In this document: positions 22,817 to 33,164 of the stretch, piece by piece
How the letters are laid out: each line of letters opens with the position of its first letter
How positions within the stretch are numbered: position 1 is the stretch's first letter
Notes under the pieces: generated by a model
The model's input: the letters and a program-made list of their open reading frames with translations, nothing else
Databases searched by the model: none
What the model was told of the DNA's origin: nothing
Source: Yersinia vastinensis
GTDB lineage: Bacteria > Pseudomonadota > Gammaproteobacteria > Enterobacterales > Enterobacteriaceae
Assembly: GCF_902726565.1 (NCBI RefSeq)
Contig: NZ_CACVAF010000021.1
Coordinates: 1 to 33,207 of the forward strand
Direction of reading: 5' to 3'
DNA length: 33,207 bases
Translations under genes and position numbers: made by a program

Positions 22817-23158
22817 AGGGTTCCTCAGCTCGCTGATCAGTGACCCACTCTGTCCGCCCTAAACTAGGACAGGTCATGCAACACTATTATTTAGACTGAG
22901 AAGTCGAAACACTTCTCGGAATACTCTTTTCTATCACTCTTAAACCATTTCATCGCGTTACTTTGACTACCGAGCTACCCGAGTGGGTCGTAGCTGAGAA
23001 CGCAGTATATTAAGTCGTCAATAGAAAGGAATATTGGGGGGTTAGTTAGCCGCTAAACAGTGTGAAATGCGACTAACGCCCTACAGCGCAAAAAGGCTGA
23101 TGACTAAAAAGTCACCAGCCATCAGCCTATAAGTTAGGCTGCAAACTCAAAGCTTAAC
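22817..23158 (-). promoter_or_regulatory. rplL-rpoB intergenic regulatory region
   Basis: The 342-bp gap has no gene. On the transcribed strand it holds, in order: a small hairpin (23123-23141), the attenuator stem (23090-23120), an AGCTAC/GTAGCT hairpin (22973-22995), and a perfect 7-bp hairpin GAGAAGT/ACTTCTC (22898-22917). In E. coli this gap contains a partial terminator that lowers rpoBC relative to rplJL and an RNase III cleavage site. The structures here fit that pattern; the RNase III assignment is inference. Confidence 0.6.
23090..23120 (-). terminator. rpoBC attenuator (partial terminator after rplL)
   Basis: On the minus strand GGCTGGTGACT, loop TTTT, AGTCATCAGCC forms an 11-bp stem with one G-U pair (plus-strand arms 23095-23105 and 23110-23120). 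TTTTTG follows. It begins about 38 nt after the rplL stop, where E. coli has its attenuator, so partial read-through into rpoBC is expected. Confidence 0.8.
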
Positions 23159-23527
23159 TTACTTGATCTCAACAGAAGCACCAGCTTCTTCCAGAGATTT
23201 TTTCAGAGAATCAGCTTCGTCTTTGTTCACGCCTTCTTTCAGAACTGCAGGTGCAGATTCAACCAGGTCTTTAGCTTCTTTCAAGCCCAGGCCAGTTGCA
23301 CCGCGAACAGCTTTGATTACTGCAACTTTGTTGTCGCCGAATGAAGCCAGAACAACGTTGAATTCAGTTTGTTCTTCTGCAGCTTCAGCAGCAGCAGCAG
23401 GACCTGCAGCAACAGCAGCAGCTGAAACGCCGAATTTCTCTTCCATAGCAGAGATCAGTTCAACGATTTCCATTACAGACAGAGCTGCAACGCCTTCCAG
23501 AATTTGGTCTTTAGTGATAGTTGACAT
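23159..23527 (-). CDS. rplL: 50S ribosomal protein L7/L12
   Basis: L7/L12 forms the flexible stalk that recruits translation factors to the 50S subunit. The N-terminal dimerisation domain ([29 protein letters not shown]) is followed by an Ala-rich hinge near residues 36-52 and the C-terminal factor-binding domain with [24 protein letters not shown]. It has 122 aa, one more than in E. coli. AGGAACACTTGTTATG is the start. It lies 66 bp after rplJ, and the attenuator follows. Confidence 0.98.
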   Translation of the reverse strand: MSTITKDQILEGVAALSVMEIVELISAMEEKFGVSAAAVAAGPAAAAEAAEEQTEFNVVLASFGDNKVAVIKAVRGATGLGLKEAKDLVESAPAVLKEGVNKDEADSLKKSLEEAGASVEIK

Positions 23528-23593
23528 AACAAGTGTTCCTAAAATACAGAAATAGTTTATACGTTAAAAAGCAATGATGGAGAAAAAAGGCGA

Positions 23594-24091
23594 TTAAGCA
23601 GCTTCTTTCTGATCACGCAGCGCAGCCAGAGTACGAACCAATTTGCCAGCAGCGGCTTCTTTCATGGTTCCCATCAGTTTCGCAATTGCTTCTTCGTAGG
23701 TTGGCAGAGTTGCCAGGCGGTCGATCTGAGCCGCAGGGATTAACTCGCCTTCAAAGGCTGCTGCTTTAACCTCAAATTTCGCATTATCTTTAGCAAATGC
23801 TTTGAACAAACGAGCAGCTGCGCCCGGGTGTTCTGAAGAGAATGCAATCAAGGTTGGACCAACAAACGTGTCTTTCAGGCATTCGAATGGAGTGCCTTCA
23901 ACAATGCGACGCAGCAAGGTGTTACGAACAACTTGCATGTGAACGCCAGCTTCACGACCTGCTTTACGCAGTTCAGTCATTTTATCAACGGTAACGCCAC
24001 GAGAATCCGCAACAACCGCAGACAGCGCACCTTTGGCTACTTCTTTAACTTCAGCAACAATCGCTTGTTTGCCTTGAAGATTTAGTGCCAT
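23594..24091 (-). CDS. rplJ: 50S ribosomal protein L10
   Basis: L10 anchors the L7/L12 dimers to the ribosome and, with them, represses its own mRNA. Starting at [15 protein letters not shown] the protein has 165 aa, equal to E. coli. A GGAG lies about 9 bp upstream of this ATG. The in-frame ATG at 24124 would add 11 residues encoded by the ribosome-binding-site region and is rejected. The long structured leader upstream is the expected L10 target. Confidence 0.97.
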   Translation of the reverse strand: MALNLQGKQAIVAEVKEVAKGALSAVVADSRGVTVDKMTELRKAGREAGVHMQVVRNTLLRRIVEGTPFECLKDTFVGPTLIAFSSEHPGAAARLFKAFAKDNAKFEVKAAAFEGELIPAAQIDRLATLPTYEEAIAKLMGTMKEAAAGKLVRTLAALRDQKEAA

Positions 24092-24457
24092 TAGTTCTTG
24101 CTCCTGGATTAACCGGGGAATCATTCCCCGGAACTCACGTCACCCAAAACATTACTCAATCGTAATGAACAGGCGTTGAAACACGGTGAGCAGAATCCAG
24201 CAAAGGCAATTCTTTATAAAAAAAAATGCTTTAGGTTCTGTCACCGTCTACGCAGGAAATTAAGTGTCTTGCCACATGAGTTTTTCAACATAAATGTGTT
24301 AAGCACACCTGCGGTCTTGGACGGAGGCTTGGATAAGGCCAAGCTCCAACCGAAAAATTCTGTTTATCTGCTGATTAAAAATACTGTCAACAGAAGCATG
24401 GGCGTAAGATTCTAGACAAACCTTACGCCCACGTAAAGCGATAAAAGCAAATAGTGA
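24092..24457 (-). promoter_or_regulatory. rplJ leader (L10 autoregulation region) with promoter
   Basis: The 366-bp gap between rplA and rplJ holds no gene. Read on the minus strand it contains a 9-bp hairpin GGGCGTAAG/CTTACGCCC (24400-24430), then a promoter candidate, TTGACA (24385-24390) with GATAAA or TAAACA 16-18 bp downstream (24361-24368). Next come a bulged hairpin (24323-24347), a run of nine T (24218-24226), and a perfect 8-bp hairpin CCGGGGAA/TTCCCCGG (24113-24131) just ahead of the ribosome-binding site. In E. coli this leader is bound by L10-L7/L12 to repress translation; the exact site here is not assigned. Confidence 0.65.
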
Positions 24458-25162
<705 letters not shown>

Positions 25163-25165
25163 TTA

Positions 25166-25594
<429 letters not shown>

Positions 25595-25612
25595 TTACGA
25601 TTTCCTCGATTT

Positions 25613-25640
25613 GGGTAGTAACGCCTCGTTGGAGGCTCCC
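25613..25640 (-). promoter_or_regulatory. L1-binding leader element of rplK-rplA
   Basis: On the minus strand GGGAGCCTC, loop CAAC, GAGGCGTTACTACCC forms a GCCTC/GAGGC stem, an asymmetric internal loop and a GGG/CCC stem. This two-stem, asymmetric-loop layout is the known L1 recognition motif mimicking 23S rRNA. It lies about 20 nt before the rplK start, where L1 binding blocks translation in E. coli. Confidence 0.8.
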
Positions 25641-25690
25641 CGTGTTTTGTCTCGCTTGTTATTGCCACTGATGGCAAAAGCAAGACATCT

Positions 25691-25729
25691 AAAAACAAAA
25701 GGCGCGAAATTATATTGTAATTTCGCGCC
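25691..25729 (-). terminator. secE-nusG terminator
   Basis: GGCGCGAAATTA (25701-25712) and TAATTTCGCGCC (25718-25729) form a perfect 12-bp stem with a 5-nt loop. TTTTGTTTTT follows on the minus strand. It ends the secE-nusG transcript. Confidence 0.9.
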
Positions 25730-25737
25730 CAAGACAA
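25709..25737 (-). promoter_or_regulatory. rplK promoter
   Basis: TTGTCT (25732-25737) and TATAAT (25709-25714) on the minus strand are 17 bp apart, a near-consensus sigma-70 promoter. The -10 box lies across the stem and loop of the nusG terminator. The likely start falls in the distal arm, so rplK mRNA would not carry the hairpin. Confidence 0.8.
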
Positions 25738-25769
25738 GACTCAAATTTCAACCATTGGCGAAAAATGAA

Positions 25770-26315
25770 TCAGCCTTTTTCTACCTGACTGAAATCCAGT
25801 TCGACCGGAGTAGCACGGCCAAAGATGGAAACAGACACTTTCAAGCGGCTCTTTTCGTAATCCACTTCTTCGACGACACCGTTGAAGTCTGCAAACGGAC
25901 CATCGCTAACACGGACCAACTCACCCGGCTCAAACAGTGTTTTAGGACGTGGCTTATCACCCACTTGCTGAAGACGATTCATAATCGCATCAACTTCTTT
26001 ATCACTGATTGGCGCAGGGCGATCGGATGTACCACCGATAAAGCCCATTACACGTGGTACGCTACGCACTAAGTGCCAGCTGGCATCGTTCATCACCATC
26101 TGAACCAGTACATAGCCTGGGAAGAATTTACGTTCACTTTTACGACGTTGACCGCCACGAATTTCGACGACTTCTTCCGTTGGAACCATGACTTCGCCAA
26201 ACAGCTCTTCCATGTCATGTAACTTGATATGCTCGCGCAGCGATTGAGCTACACGGCCTTCAAAACCGGAAAACGCCTGAACGACGTACCAACGCTTTTT
26301 GGGTGCTTCAGACAT
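25770..26315 (-). CDS. nusG: Transcription termination/antitermination factor NusG
   Basis: NusG binds RNA polymerase through its N-terminal NGN domain and links it to Rho or to ribosomal protein S10 through its C-terminal KOW domain. The 181-aa sequence equals E. coli in length. [19 protein letters not shown] opens the NGN domain and [11 protein letters not shown] lies in its core. The KOW segment [19 protein letters not shown] is near residues 130-150. It starts one base after the secE stop, so the two are co-translated. Confidence 0.98.
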   Translation of the reverse strand: MSEAPKKRWYVVQAFSGFEGRVAQSLREHIKLHDMEELFGEVMVPTEEVVEIRGGQRRKSERKFFPGYVLVQMVMNDASWHLVRSVPRVMGFIGGTSDRPAPISDKEVDAIMNRLQQVGDKPRPKTLFEPGELVRVSDGPFADFNGVVEEVDYEKSRLKVSVSIFGRATPVELDFSQVEKG

Positions 26316-26316
26316 C

Positions 26317-26700
26317 TTAGAACCTCAGGCCAGTAATAAATGATACCAAGCGGACCAGAATACCATCCAGCCCCCATAGAATCAGTGACATTACAGCAGT
26401 TACCGCAGCAACGATTAACGTCGTGTGCAGAGTTTCCTGACGGGTAGGCCAAATCACTTTACGCACTTCCGTGCGTGCTTCACGAGCAAACGCTACAGTG
26501 GCTTTGCCTTTTGCCGTCATCAATGCAACAGCACCGGCAACAGCGATAATTACTACAACTGCCAACGCACGCAGCGGCAGGCTGAAATCACGGTAATAAT
26601 AATTGCCAACAATAGCTGCAACTAACAGTACAGCAACGATTAGCCATTTAGCCGTTTCCAGGCCGCGTCCGCTCCCTGGAGCCTCGGTATTCGCACTCAT
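26317..26700 (-). CDS. secE: Preprotein translocase subunit SecE
   Basis: SecE is the essential clamp subunit of the SecYEG channel in the inner membrane. From [11 protein letters not shown] the protein has 127 aa as in E. coli. It shows three membrane segments, near residues 19-36, 43-63 and 91-121. The conserved amphipathic segment ([20 protein letters not shown]) precedes the third. The in-frame ATG at 26715 adds five residues and is less likely. A structured 240-bp region separates it from tuf. Confidence 0.97.
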   Translation of the reverse strand: MSANTEAPGSGRGLETAKWLIVAVLLVAAIVGNYYYRDFSLPLRALAVVVIIAVAGAVALMTAKGKATVAFAREARTEVRKVIWPTRQETLHTTLIVAAVTAVMSLILWGLDGILVRLVSFITGLRF

Positions 26701-26891
26701 AAACCAACCTGTCACTATGATTCAGAACAAACAACTTTGCTTCGCACCGCAAAGCAAACCAAGCCGAAGGATGCTCTAGAGACTCTCTAATCGGCACCAT
26801 TCAGCACTATTCGCCGTACTTCCAGAGCCCATCTCACCAGTAATTATGATGAAAAAACCGCTGATGAGATAGGTTCTAGTATGACAACGTA

Positions 26892-26919
26892 GAAAAAGGG
26901 CATCAAATGATGCCCTTTT
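26892..26919 (-). terminator. tuf terminator
   Basis: AAGGGCATC (26896-26904), loop AAAT, GATGCCCTT (26909-26917) is a perfect 9-bp stem. The minus strand continues with a T-run (TTTTTC). The plus strand also ends in TTTT, so it could work both ways, but tuf is the obvious client. Confidence 0.9.
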
Positions 26920-26939
26920 ATCGCATGTCGCGTCAAATC

Positions 26940-28157
<1,218 letters not shown>

Positions 28158-28232
28158 TCACCACATCAACCAAGCGCATGCTTGCTGAATCCATAACACA
28201 GAAAGAAAATCAGGGGACGAGAGAATGAGAAG

Positions 28233-28308
28233 TGGTGCTGATAGGCAGATTCGAACTGCCGACCTCACCCTTACCAAGGGTGCGCTCTACCAACTGAGCT
28301 ATATCAGC
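28233..28308 (-). tRNA. thrT: tRNA-Thr (GGU)
   Basis: A 76-nt cloverleaf with encoded CCA. The acceptor stem GCTGATA pairs with TATCAGC, the D-loop is AGCTCAGTTGGTAGAGC, and the T-loop is GTTCGAATC. The anticodon loop CTTGGTA reads GGU. It is the last tRNA before tuf. Confidence 0.97.
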
Positions 28309-28314
28309 ACATCT

Positions 28315-28389
<75 letters not shown>

Positions 28390-28451
28390 ATCTTAGAACT
28401 CGGCTACCTGACTTAATCTGCAGAAACTTGAAAGGAAGGGCTTGGCCACTT

Positions 28452-28487
28452 CACTCTTCATCGAGAGCGTTGCTCTCGCCTTGAGTG
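28452..28487 (-). other. Hairpin in the tRNA-Tyr/tRNA-Gly spacer
   Basis: CGAGAGC (28462-28468), loop GTT, GCTCTCG (28472-28478) is a perfect 7-bp stem enclosed by CACTC (28452-28456) and GAGTG (28483-28487). It sits in the 147-bp tRNA spacer and has no U-run on the transcribed strand. A role in tRNA precursor processing is possible. Confidence 0.6.
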
Positions 28488-28536
28488 TTTATTGGGGTTC
28501 GGTCTTCTGAATCGCCCTGAGACTCAAGGTTAAATA

Positions 28537-28621
<85 letters not shown>

Positions 28622-28638
28622 TAATTTTTATACTTGAA

Positions 28639-28714
<76 letters not shown>

Positions 28715-28728
28715 ATCAAGTGCAGCGC

Positions 28729-28757
28729 ATTCTAGGTAGAGTGGGCCTATGATGCAA
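28729..28757 (-). promoter_or_regulatory. Promoter of the tRNA-tuf operon
   Basis: TTGCAT (28752-28757) and TAGAAT (28729-28734) on the minus strand are separated by 17 bp. A GCGC discriminator follows the -10, as in stringently controlled stable-RNA promoters, and an A/T-rich block (28758-28766) lies upstream like an UP element. Confidence 0.8.
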
Positions 28758-29117
28758 CAAAAAAATTGCATAACTTGCCCTTTCGCTCAGAAAACAGCCG
28801 CTTTTTAAAATCCAGATGTATTATTAACCATGATTAGCTTAATTAGCATCCAGTGCTTTTGCTATTCTAACTAATTCTATCGATAAAAATCACCCCCTAA
28901 AAACTGAACCATGTCTCATTGCTACGCAATCTTCAGTGTCATTCCGATGAAAATGACCTCTTTTTATGCCCCAAAATAGGGAAATCACCCCAATACAGTG
29001 CGTAGCAACAAAAAATAATCATCCCAATTCAGATAATTACTCTGTTAACAGCTTGGCTTGTTTATTGCTTAAGCATAGGTATATACGCAGACAGGCCGTT
29101 AGAAAGAGGGATTTGTC
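28758..29117. other. Noncoding region between the tRNA promoter and the acetyltransferase
   Basis: The A/T-rich stretch has no gene I can support. It contains a 10-bp direct repeat AAATCACCCC (28887-28896, 28982-28991) and a 10-bp inverted repeat TTGCTACGCA/TGCGTAGCAA (28919-28928, 28999-29008). Between them a short piece (about 28939-28957) looks like the repeated ends of IS21-type insertion sequences, which would make it an IS scar. A possible promoter for the next gene is TTGGCT (29053-29058) with TAGGTA (29076-29081), 17 bp apart. Confidence 0.35.
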
Positions 29118-29669
29118 ATGAAGATTGTTTTGCTTAATGCGTCAACATTACCGATATACCGAAGTGATCTGGCAAGTTTGTTGATTGATGCAGTGTCTCA
29201 TGGCGCATCGATAGGGTATGACACTCGGACGCTCTCACGGGAAGACGCCGAGGCTTATTTCCATAACCTTCGCCCTGCCATTGCAAAGGGGACGCTATTG
29301 TTATGGATAGCCCGTGATGAAGTTGGAATAGTGGGGACGATTCAATTAGACCTTTGCCAAAAACCCAACGGTTTAAACCGAGCTGAAGTACAAAAGTTAT
29401 TAGTCCATAGCCGTAGTCGCCGCAGTGGTATTGGGCATAAGTTGGTCATTGCCATGGAGAATACAGCCATTCAACTTCATCGTGGATTGTTGTATCTCGA
29501 TACACAGGCTGGCTCTCCCGCTGAATCTTTCTATCGGACGCAAGGTTATCGCCGCATGGGGGAAATTCCTGATTATGCTTGTACGCCTGACGGTTGCTAT
29601 CACCCAACAGCGATTTATTTCAAACGTTTATTTTCAGTAAATCAAACACATACGTCTATAGCCAGTTAA
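29118..29669 (+). CDS. GNAT family N-acetyltransferase
   Basis: The 183-aa protein is a GCN5-related acetyltransferase. Motif A spans 91-110 (VQKLLVHSRSRRSGIGHKLV), with the CoA pyrophosphate loop RRSGIG at 101-106. Motif B has SFYRTQGY, where Tyr139 may act as general acid. IARDEVGIVGTIQLDL is the preceding strand pair. The substrate cannot be told from sequence. There is no signal peptide or membrane segment. GAGG precedes the ATG. It is not present at this place in E. coli, so it is an accessory gene inserted between coaA and the tRNA cluster. A hairpin follows it before coaA. Confidence 0.88.
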   Translation: MKIVLLNASTLPIYRSDLASLLIDAVSHGASIGYDTRTLSREDAEAYFHNLRPAIAKGTLLLWIARDEVGIVGTIQLDLCQKPNGLNRAEVQKLLVHSRSRRSGIGHKLVIAMENTAIQLHRGLLYLDTQAGSPAESFYRTQGYRRMGEIPDYACTPDGCYHPTAIYFKRLFSVNQTHTSIAS

Positions 29670-29789
29670 TAAAGATAGATATGACCAGTAAGAAGATTAT
29701 AACTTGCTGCAGCTCGTCTTAATTGATGGGAATAGCAGCACACATCAAAGAAATCACTCACTAAATACAAAAATGTCTACGCCAAAGAG

Positions 29790-29820
29790 CAAGCTGCCTA
29801 TAATATGCAGCTTGTTTCTT
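29790..29820 (+). terminator. Probable terminator after the acetyltransferase gene
   Basis: CAAGCTGC (29790-29797) and GCAGCTTG (29807-29814) form a perfect 8-bp stem with a 9-nt A/T loop, followed by TTTCTT. The tail is only moderately U-rich. The loop contains TATAAT (29799-29804), which could serve a coaA promoter, but no good -35 is seen. Confidence 0.55.
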
Positions 29821-29878
29821 ATCTGGAGTTGGCGTCCAGCGCCTTTCCCAACCTGCGTTAACAGGCAGAATTTGGCTT

Positions 29879-30829
29879 ATGACAAAAAGAGATCAGTCTT
29901 TAGCGACGCCTTATCTACAGTTCGATCGTACTCAGTGGGCTGCCCTGCGCGACTCCGTACCATTGACGCTAACAGAAGAAGAAATCGTTAAACTCAAAGG
30001 GATTAACGAAGACCTTTCATTAGATGAAGTGGCACAGATTTATCTACCACTTTCGCGTCTACTTAATTTTTATATCAGTTCTAATTTACGCCGACAGGCA
30101 GTTTTGGAACAATTCCTCGGGACTGATGGCCAACGTATCCCTTATGTTATCGGTATTGCAGGTAGTGTCGCTGTAGGTAAAAGTACAACAGCACGTTTAC
30201 TGCAAGCCTTGTTAAGCCGCTGGCCGGAACACCGCAGCGTCGAGCTGATTACTACAGATGGTTTTCTTCACCCCAATAAAGTATTAAATGAACGTGGGTT
30301 GATGAAGAAAAAAGGCTTCCCAGAGTCTTATGACATGCATAGCTTGGTGAATTTTGTCTCTGAAGTTAAATCAGGTGCCAGCCAAGTGACAGCGCCAGTC
30401 TATTCACATTTGATCTATGACGTTGTACCTGATGGAAATAAAGTCATTAAGCAACCTGATATCCTTATTCTGGAAGGATTGAATGTATTGCAAAGTGGTA
30501 TGGATTACCCTCATGATCCCCACCATGTATTTGTCTCTGACTTTGTCGACTTCTCTATATATGTAGATGCGCCAGAAGACTTACTGCAAAGCTGGTATAT
30601 CAATCGGTTCCTTAAATTCCGACAAGGTGCATTCTCTAATCCAGATTCTTACTTCCATAATTATGCCAAACTGCCTGAAACTGAAGCAGTCAAGATTGCA
30701 ACTCAGTTATGGAAAGAGATTAATGGGTTGAATTTAAAGCAGAATATATTACCGACTCGTGAGAGAGCAAGTCTGATAATGACTAAGAGTGCTAATCATG
30801 CAGTTGAGAGTGTACGATTGAGAAAATAA
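29879..30829 (+). CDS. coaA: Pantothenate kinase CoaA (type I)
   Basis: CoaA phosphorylates pantothenate, the first and controlling step of coenzyme A synthesis; the E. coli enzyme is feedback inhibited by CoA. The 316-aa product equals E. coli in length. Walker A is GSVAVGKS at 95-102, with Lys101 and Arg106 at the positions known for nucleotide and CoA binding. [10 protein letters not shown] and [10 protein letters not shown] are family signatures. It is single and convergent with birA. The Shine-Dalgarno sequence is weak (AGGCAG at about 10 bp). Confidence 0.97.
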   Translation: MTKRDQSLATPYLQFDRTQWAALRDSVPLTLTEEEIVKLKGINEDLSLDEVAQIYLPLSRLLNFYISSNLRRQAVLEQFLGTDGQRIPYVIGIAGSVAVGKSTTARLLQALLSRWPEHRSVELITTDGFLHPNKVLNERGLMKKKGFPESYDMHSLVNFVSEVKSGASQVTAPVYSHLIYDVVPDGNKVIKQPDILILEGLNVLQSGMDYPHDPHHVFVSDFVDFSIYVDAPEDLLQSWYINRFLKFRQGAFSNPDSYFHNYAKLPETEAVKIATQLWKEINGLNLKQNILPTRERASLIMTKSANHAVESVRLRK

Positions 30830-30834
30830 TTAAT

Positions 30835-30858
30835 AGCGGGTAGTAATAACTGCCCGCT
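30835..30858. terminator. Shared terminator between coaA and birA
   Basis: AGCGGGTAGT (30835-30844), loop AATA, ACTGCCCGCT (30849-30858) is a 10-bp stem with one G-U pair. Flanks are A/T-rich (TTAATCTATTAATT on one side) but have no pure U-run, so efficiency may be modest in either direction. Confidence 0.7.
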
Positions 30859-30869
30859 TAATCTATTAA

Positions 30870-31829
30870 TTAAATACCTCGAAGAGATATCTCACCACCA
30901 ATATAAGGTTTTACATTACCGTCTTGCTCTAACAATAATGCACCTTGTTGGTCTATGCCGCGTGCTATCCCAAATATTTCTTGGTTTCCAATAATTAATT
31001 TCACAGGGCGATCAAGATAATTATCCATTTCACGCCAACGAGAAATAAAAGCAGATAAACCCTCATTCTCGAACTTAACTACGGCTAACCTTAATTCAGA
31101 TAACAGTTCAGCCGTCAGTTTATTACGATCAATAATAACCCCAGCTTCCTGCAAATTAATCCAATCCTGATTGATAACATTGGTTGTTGATACTCGCATG
31201 GTCAGGTTGATACCGGCGCCAATCACTAACTGGGCTGCATCACCCGTCTTCCCTGTGAGTTCGACTAATATACCGGCCAGTTTTTTATCATTAAGATAGA
31301 GATCATTTGGCCACTTTACTCGAACCTGCTCAGCACCCAGCTTATGTAGCACTTCTGCCATGACAATACCGACAACCAAACTTAGTCCCATCGCTGCAGC
31401 AGGACCTTGTTCAAGACGCCAGAACATTGATAAATAAAGATTAGCACCAAAAGGAGAGACCCACTGACGCCCGCGTCGGCCTCGTCCAGCTTGCTGATAT
31501 TCAGCAACACAAGCATCACCAGATTTAAGCTCAGCAATCCGCTCTAAGAGATACTGATTTGTAGAATCTACAACTGGCAGTACGGTTACCTGCCCAGAGG
31601 GTAGATAACGTAATATCGCTTCCTCATCGAGCAGTTGAATAGGTGCTGGTAGACTATAACCCTTACCGGGGACCGTAAAGACATCTAATCCCCACTCTCT
31701 GATAGTCTGCATATGCTTGTTAATCGCTGCACGACTCATGCCTAACATTTCACCCAGTTGCTCGCCAGAGTGAAATGCGCCATCAGCAAGTATGCCAATT
31801 AACCGCAAGGGAACTTTAATATCTTTCAC
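30870..31829 (-). CDS. birA: Biotin ligase / biotin operon repressor BirA
   Basis: BirA activates biotin to biotinyl-AMP, attaches it to the acetyl-CoA carboxylase carrier protein, and represses the biotin operon when biotin is plentiful. The N-terminal winged helix (residues 1-60, with [22 protein letters not shown]) is present, so this is the regulatory type. The catalytic domain has the biotinyl-AMP loop GRGRRG (115-120), KWPND (172-176) and Lys183. It has 319 aa, against 321 in E. coli. It starts with GTG, overlapping the murB TGA as GTGA, so the two are translationally coupled. Confidence 0.97.
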   Translation of the reverse strand: MKDIKVPLRLIGILADGAFHSGEQLGEMLGMSRAAINKHMQTIREWGLDVFTVPGKGYSLPAPIQLLDEEAILRYLPSGQVTVLPVVDSTNQYLLERIAELKSGDACVAEYQQAGRGRRGRQWVSPFGANLYLSMFWRLEQGPAAAMGLSLVVGIVMAEVLHKLGAEQVRVKWPNDLYLNDKKLAGILVELTGKTGDAAQLVIGAGINLTMRVSTTNVINQDWINLQEAGVIIDRNKLTAELLSELRLAVVKFENEGLSAFISRWREMDNYLDRPVKLIIGNQEIFGIARGIDQQGALLLEQDGNVKPYIGGEISLRGI

Positions 31830-32863
31830 GACAAACGCTCCACAGCATTAACCTCACCATTACTTGCGATAAAGCGAACCTCTGGTTCCAACCAGATAGC
31901 GAATTTATTTGCGACCTGCTGGCGAATATAGCTAGCAAGGCCCAGAACATCCTGCCCAGTCGCTCCTGCGAGATTAATGAGTACTAAGGCTTGCTGTTGA
32001 TGCACTGCAGCCCCACCAATCTGATAGCCCTTAAGCGCGCATTGATCAATCAACCAGCCCGCGGCCAGTTTTACTGAACCATCAGGTTGCAGATAATGAG
32101 GTGCATTGGGATAACGCTTCACGATATCTTCAGCCACGCTTGCATCCACAACTGGATTTTTGAAGAAACTACCGGCATTACCTGTCACGGTTGGATCAGG
32201 TAACTTACTTCGACGCATTGCACAGACTGAATTGAAGATATCTTCTGCTGTGACCGTCAATGGATCCATACGAGCTAAGTCGCCATAGCCCAGTGTTGGA
32301 GTCCAAGATTTTATTAATCTGATCCCCACCGCGACAATGGCAAATCCATTCCCATAGCGGTGCTTAAAGATGCTATCGCGATAACCGAACTGGCAATCTT
32401 GGGCGGAGAGACGCAGGACTGTACCCGTCTCCATATCAAGTAAATCAACGTACTCACATACCTTTTGCAGTTCAACACCATAAGCACCAATGTTCTGGAT
32501 TGGCGCAGAACCGACACATCCAGGGATTAAAGCCAAGTTTTCCAGCCCCGGCATATTGTGTTGCAGTGAATAGCATACCAGTTGATGCCAATTCTCCCCG
32601 GCACCAACATGCAAATGCCAGGCAGTATCGTCTTCAGTAAAAGTGATGCCCTTGATACGATTTAATAATACTGTTCCCGCGTAATTCTCAATGAACAGTA
32701 CATTACTGCCTTCTCCAAGCAAAAGTACAGGTTGCTGCTTAGAGACTGACTCGCGCCAGGCGTTAATCAATTCTTCCGTAGAGTTGGCACTGATGACGTT
32801 GCTCGCGTAGGCTGATAACGCGAAAGTATTGAGATGTTTTAGCGGGGAACCTTGACTCGACAT
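31826..32863 (-). CDS. murB: UDP-N-acetylenolpyruvoylglucosamine reductase MurB
   Basis: MurB is the FAD enzyme that uses NADPH to make UDP-N-acetylmuramate, the second committed step of peptidoglycan synthesis. FAD-binding segments [10 protein letters not shown] (48-57) and [19 protein letters not shown] are present. Catalytic residues are Arg162 (FGYRDSIFK), Ser232 (NAGSFFKNP) and Glu328 (WLEPEVRF). It has 345 aa, against 342 in E. coli, and is the type I form with the Tyr-containing loop. It reads away from the rrn operon and heads murB-birA. The ribosome-binding site is weak. Confidence 0.97.
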   Translation of the reverse strand: MSSQGSPLKHLNTFALSAYASNVISANSTEELINAWRESVSKQQPVLLLGEGSNVLFIENYAGTVLLNRIKGITFTEDDTAWHLHVGAGENWHQLVCYSLQHNMPGLENLALIPGCVGSAPIQNIGAYGVELQKVCEYVDLLDMETGTVLRLSAQDCQFGYRDSIFKHRYGNGFAIVAVGIRLIKSWTPTLGYGDLARMDPLTVTAEDIFNSVCAMRRSKLPDPTVTGNAGSFFKNPVVDASVAEDIVKRYPNAPHYLQPDGSVKLAAGWLIDQCALKGYQIGGAAVHQQQALVLINLAGATGQDVLGLASYIRQQVANKFAIWLEPEVRFIASNGEVNAVERLS

Positions 32864-32880
32864 TGCATTGGATACTCATT

Positions 32881-32900
32881 CTAGCTAGCTCTAGCGCTAG
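32881..32900. repeat. CTAG-rich palindromes in the murB leader
   Basis: CTAGCTAG (32881-32888) and CTAGCGCTAG (32891-32900) are both perfect palindromes and supply four CTAG tetramers in 20 bp, just upstream of the murB start. CTAG is rare in enterobacterial DNA. It could be a repressor site of the CTAG-half-site type; no known operator matches exactly. Confidence 0.45.
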
Positions 32901-32949
32901 TCTAACCGATCATAATACTCATATTGTATTTTGTTTTAAGTACAAACGT

Positions 32950-32979
32950 AAAAAAGCCCTCTGCGTAGCAGAAGGCTTT
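32950..32979. terminator. Distal rrn terminator
   Basis: AAAGCCCTCTGC (32953-32964), loop GTA, GCAGAAGGCTTT (32968-32979) is a 12-bp stem with one wobble or mismatch, depending on strand. A T-run follows on the minus strand (TTTTTTACG) and a U-rich tail on the plus strand. It is the second of two tandem terminators isolating rrn from murB. Confidence 0.88.
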
Positions 32980-33002
32980 CTCTTTTCATATTCCACACAT
33001 AG

Positions 33003-33030
33003 CAAAAACCCCACGCTTTTGGCATGGGGT
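33003..33030 (-). terminator. Proximal rrn terminator after 5S
   Basis: ACCCCA (33008-33013) with TGGGGT (33025-33030), extended by an inner GC pair, forms the stem, and TTTTTGC follows on the minus strand. It lies 15 bp after the 5S gene. Confidence 0.85.
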
Positions 33031-33044
33031 CTCGGCTTGATTTG

Positions 33045-33164
33045 ATGCCTGGCAGTGTCCTACTCTCGCATGGGGAGACCCCACACTACCATCGGCGCTA
33101 CGGCGTTTCACTTCTGAGTTCGGCATGGGGTCAGGTGGGACCACCGCGCTATGGCCGCCAGGCA
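33045..33164 (-). rRNA. rrf: 5S ribosomal RNA
   Basis: The 120-nt minus-strand sequence begins TGCCTGGCGGCCATAGCGCG and ends CACTGCCAGGCAT, pairing its two ends. Inner segments (GGTCCCACCTGACCCCATGC, CCGAACTCAGAAGTGAAACG) are those of enterobacterial 5S rRNA. It ends an rrn operon entering from the right; positions 33165-33207 are the 23S-5S spacer. Confidence 0.97.

Noticed and set aside
23163..23555. 130-aa antisense frame opposite rplL
   Set aside because: Ser, Ala and Arg repetition is the reverse complement of the Ala-rich L7/L12 hinge.
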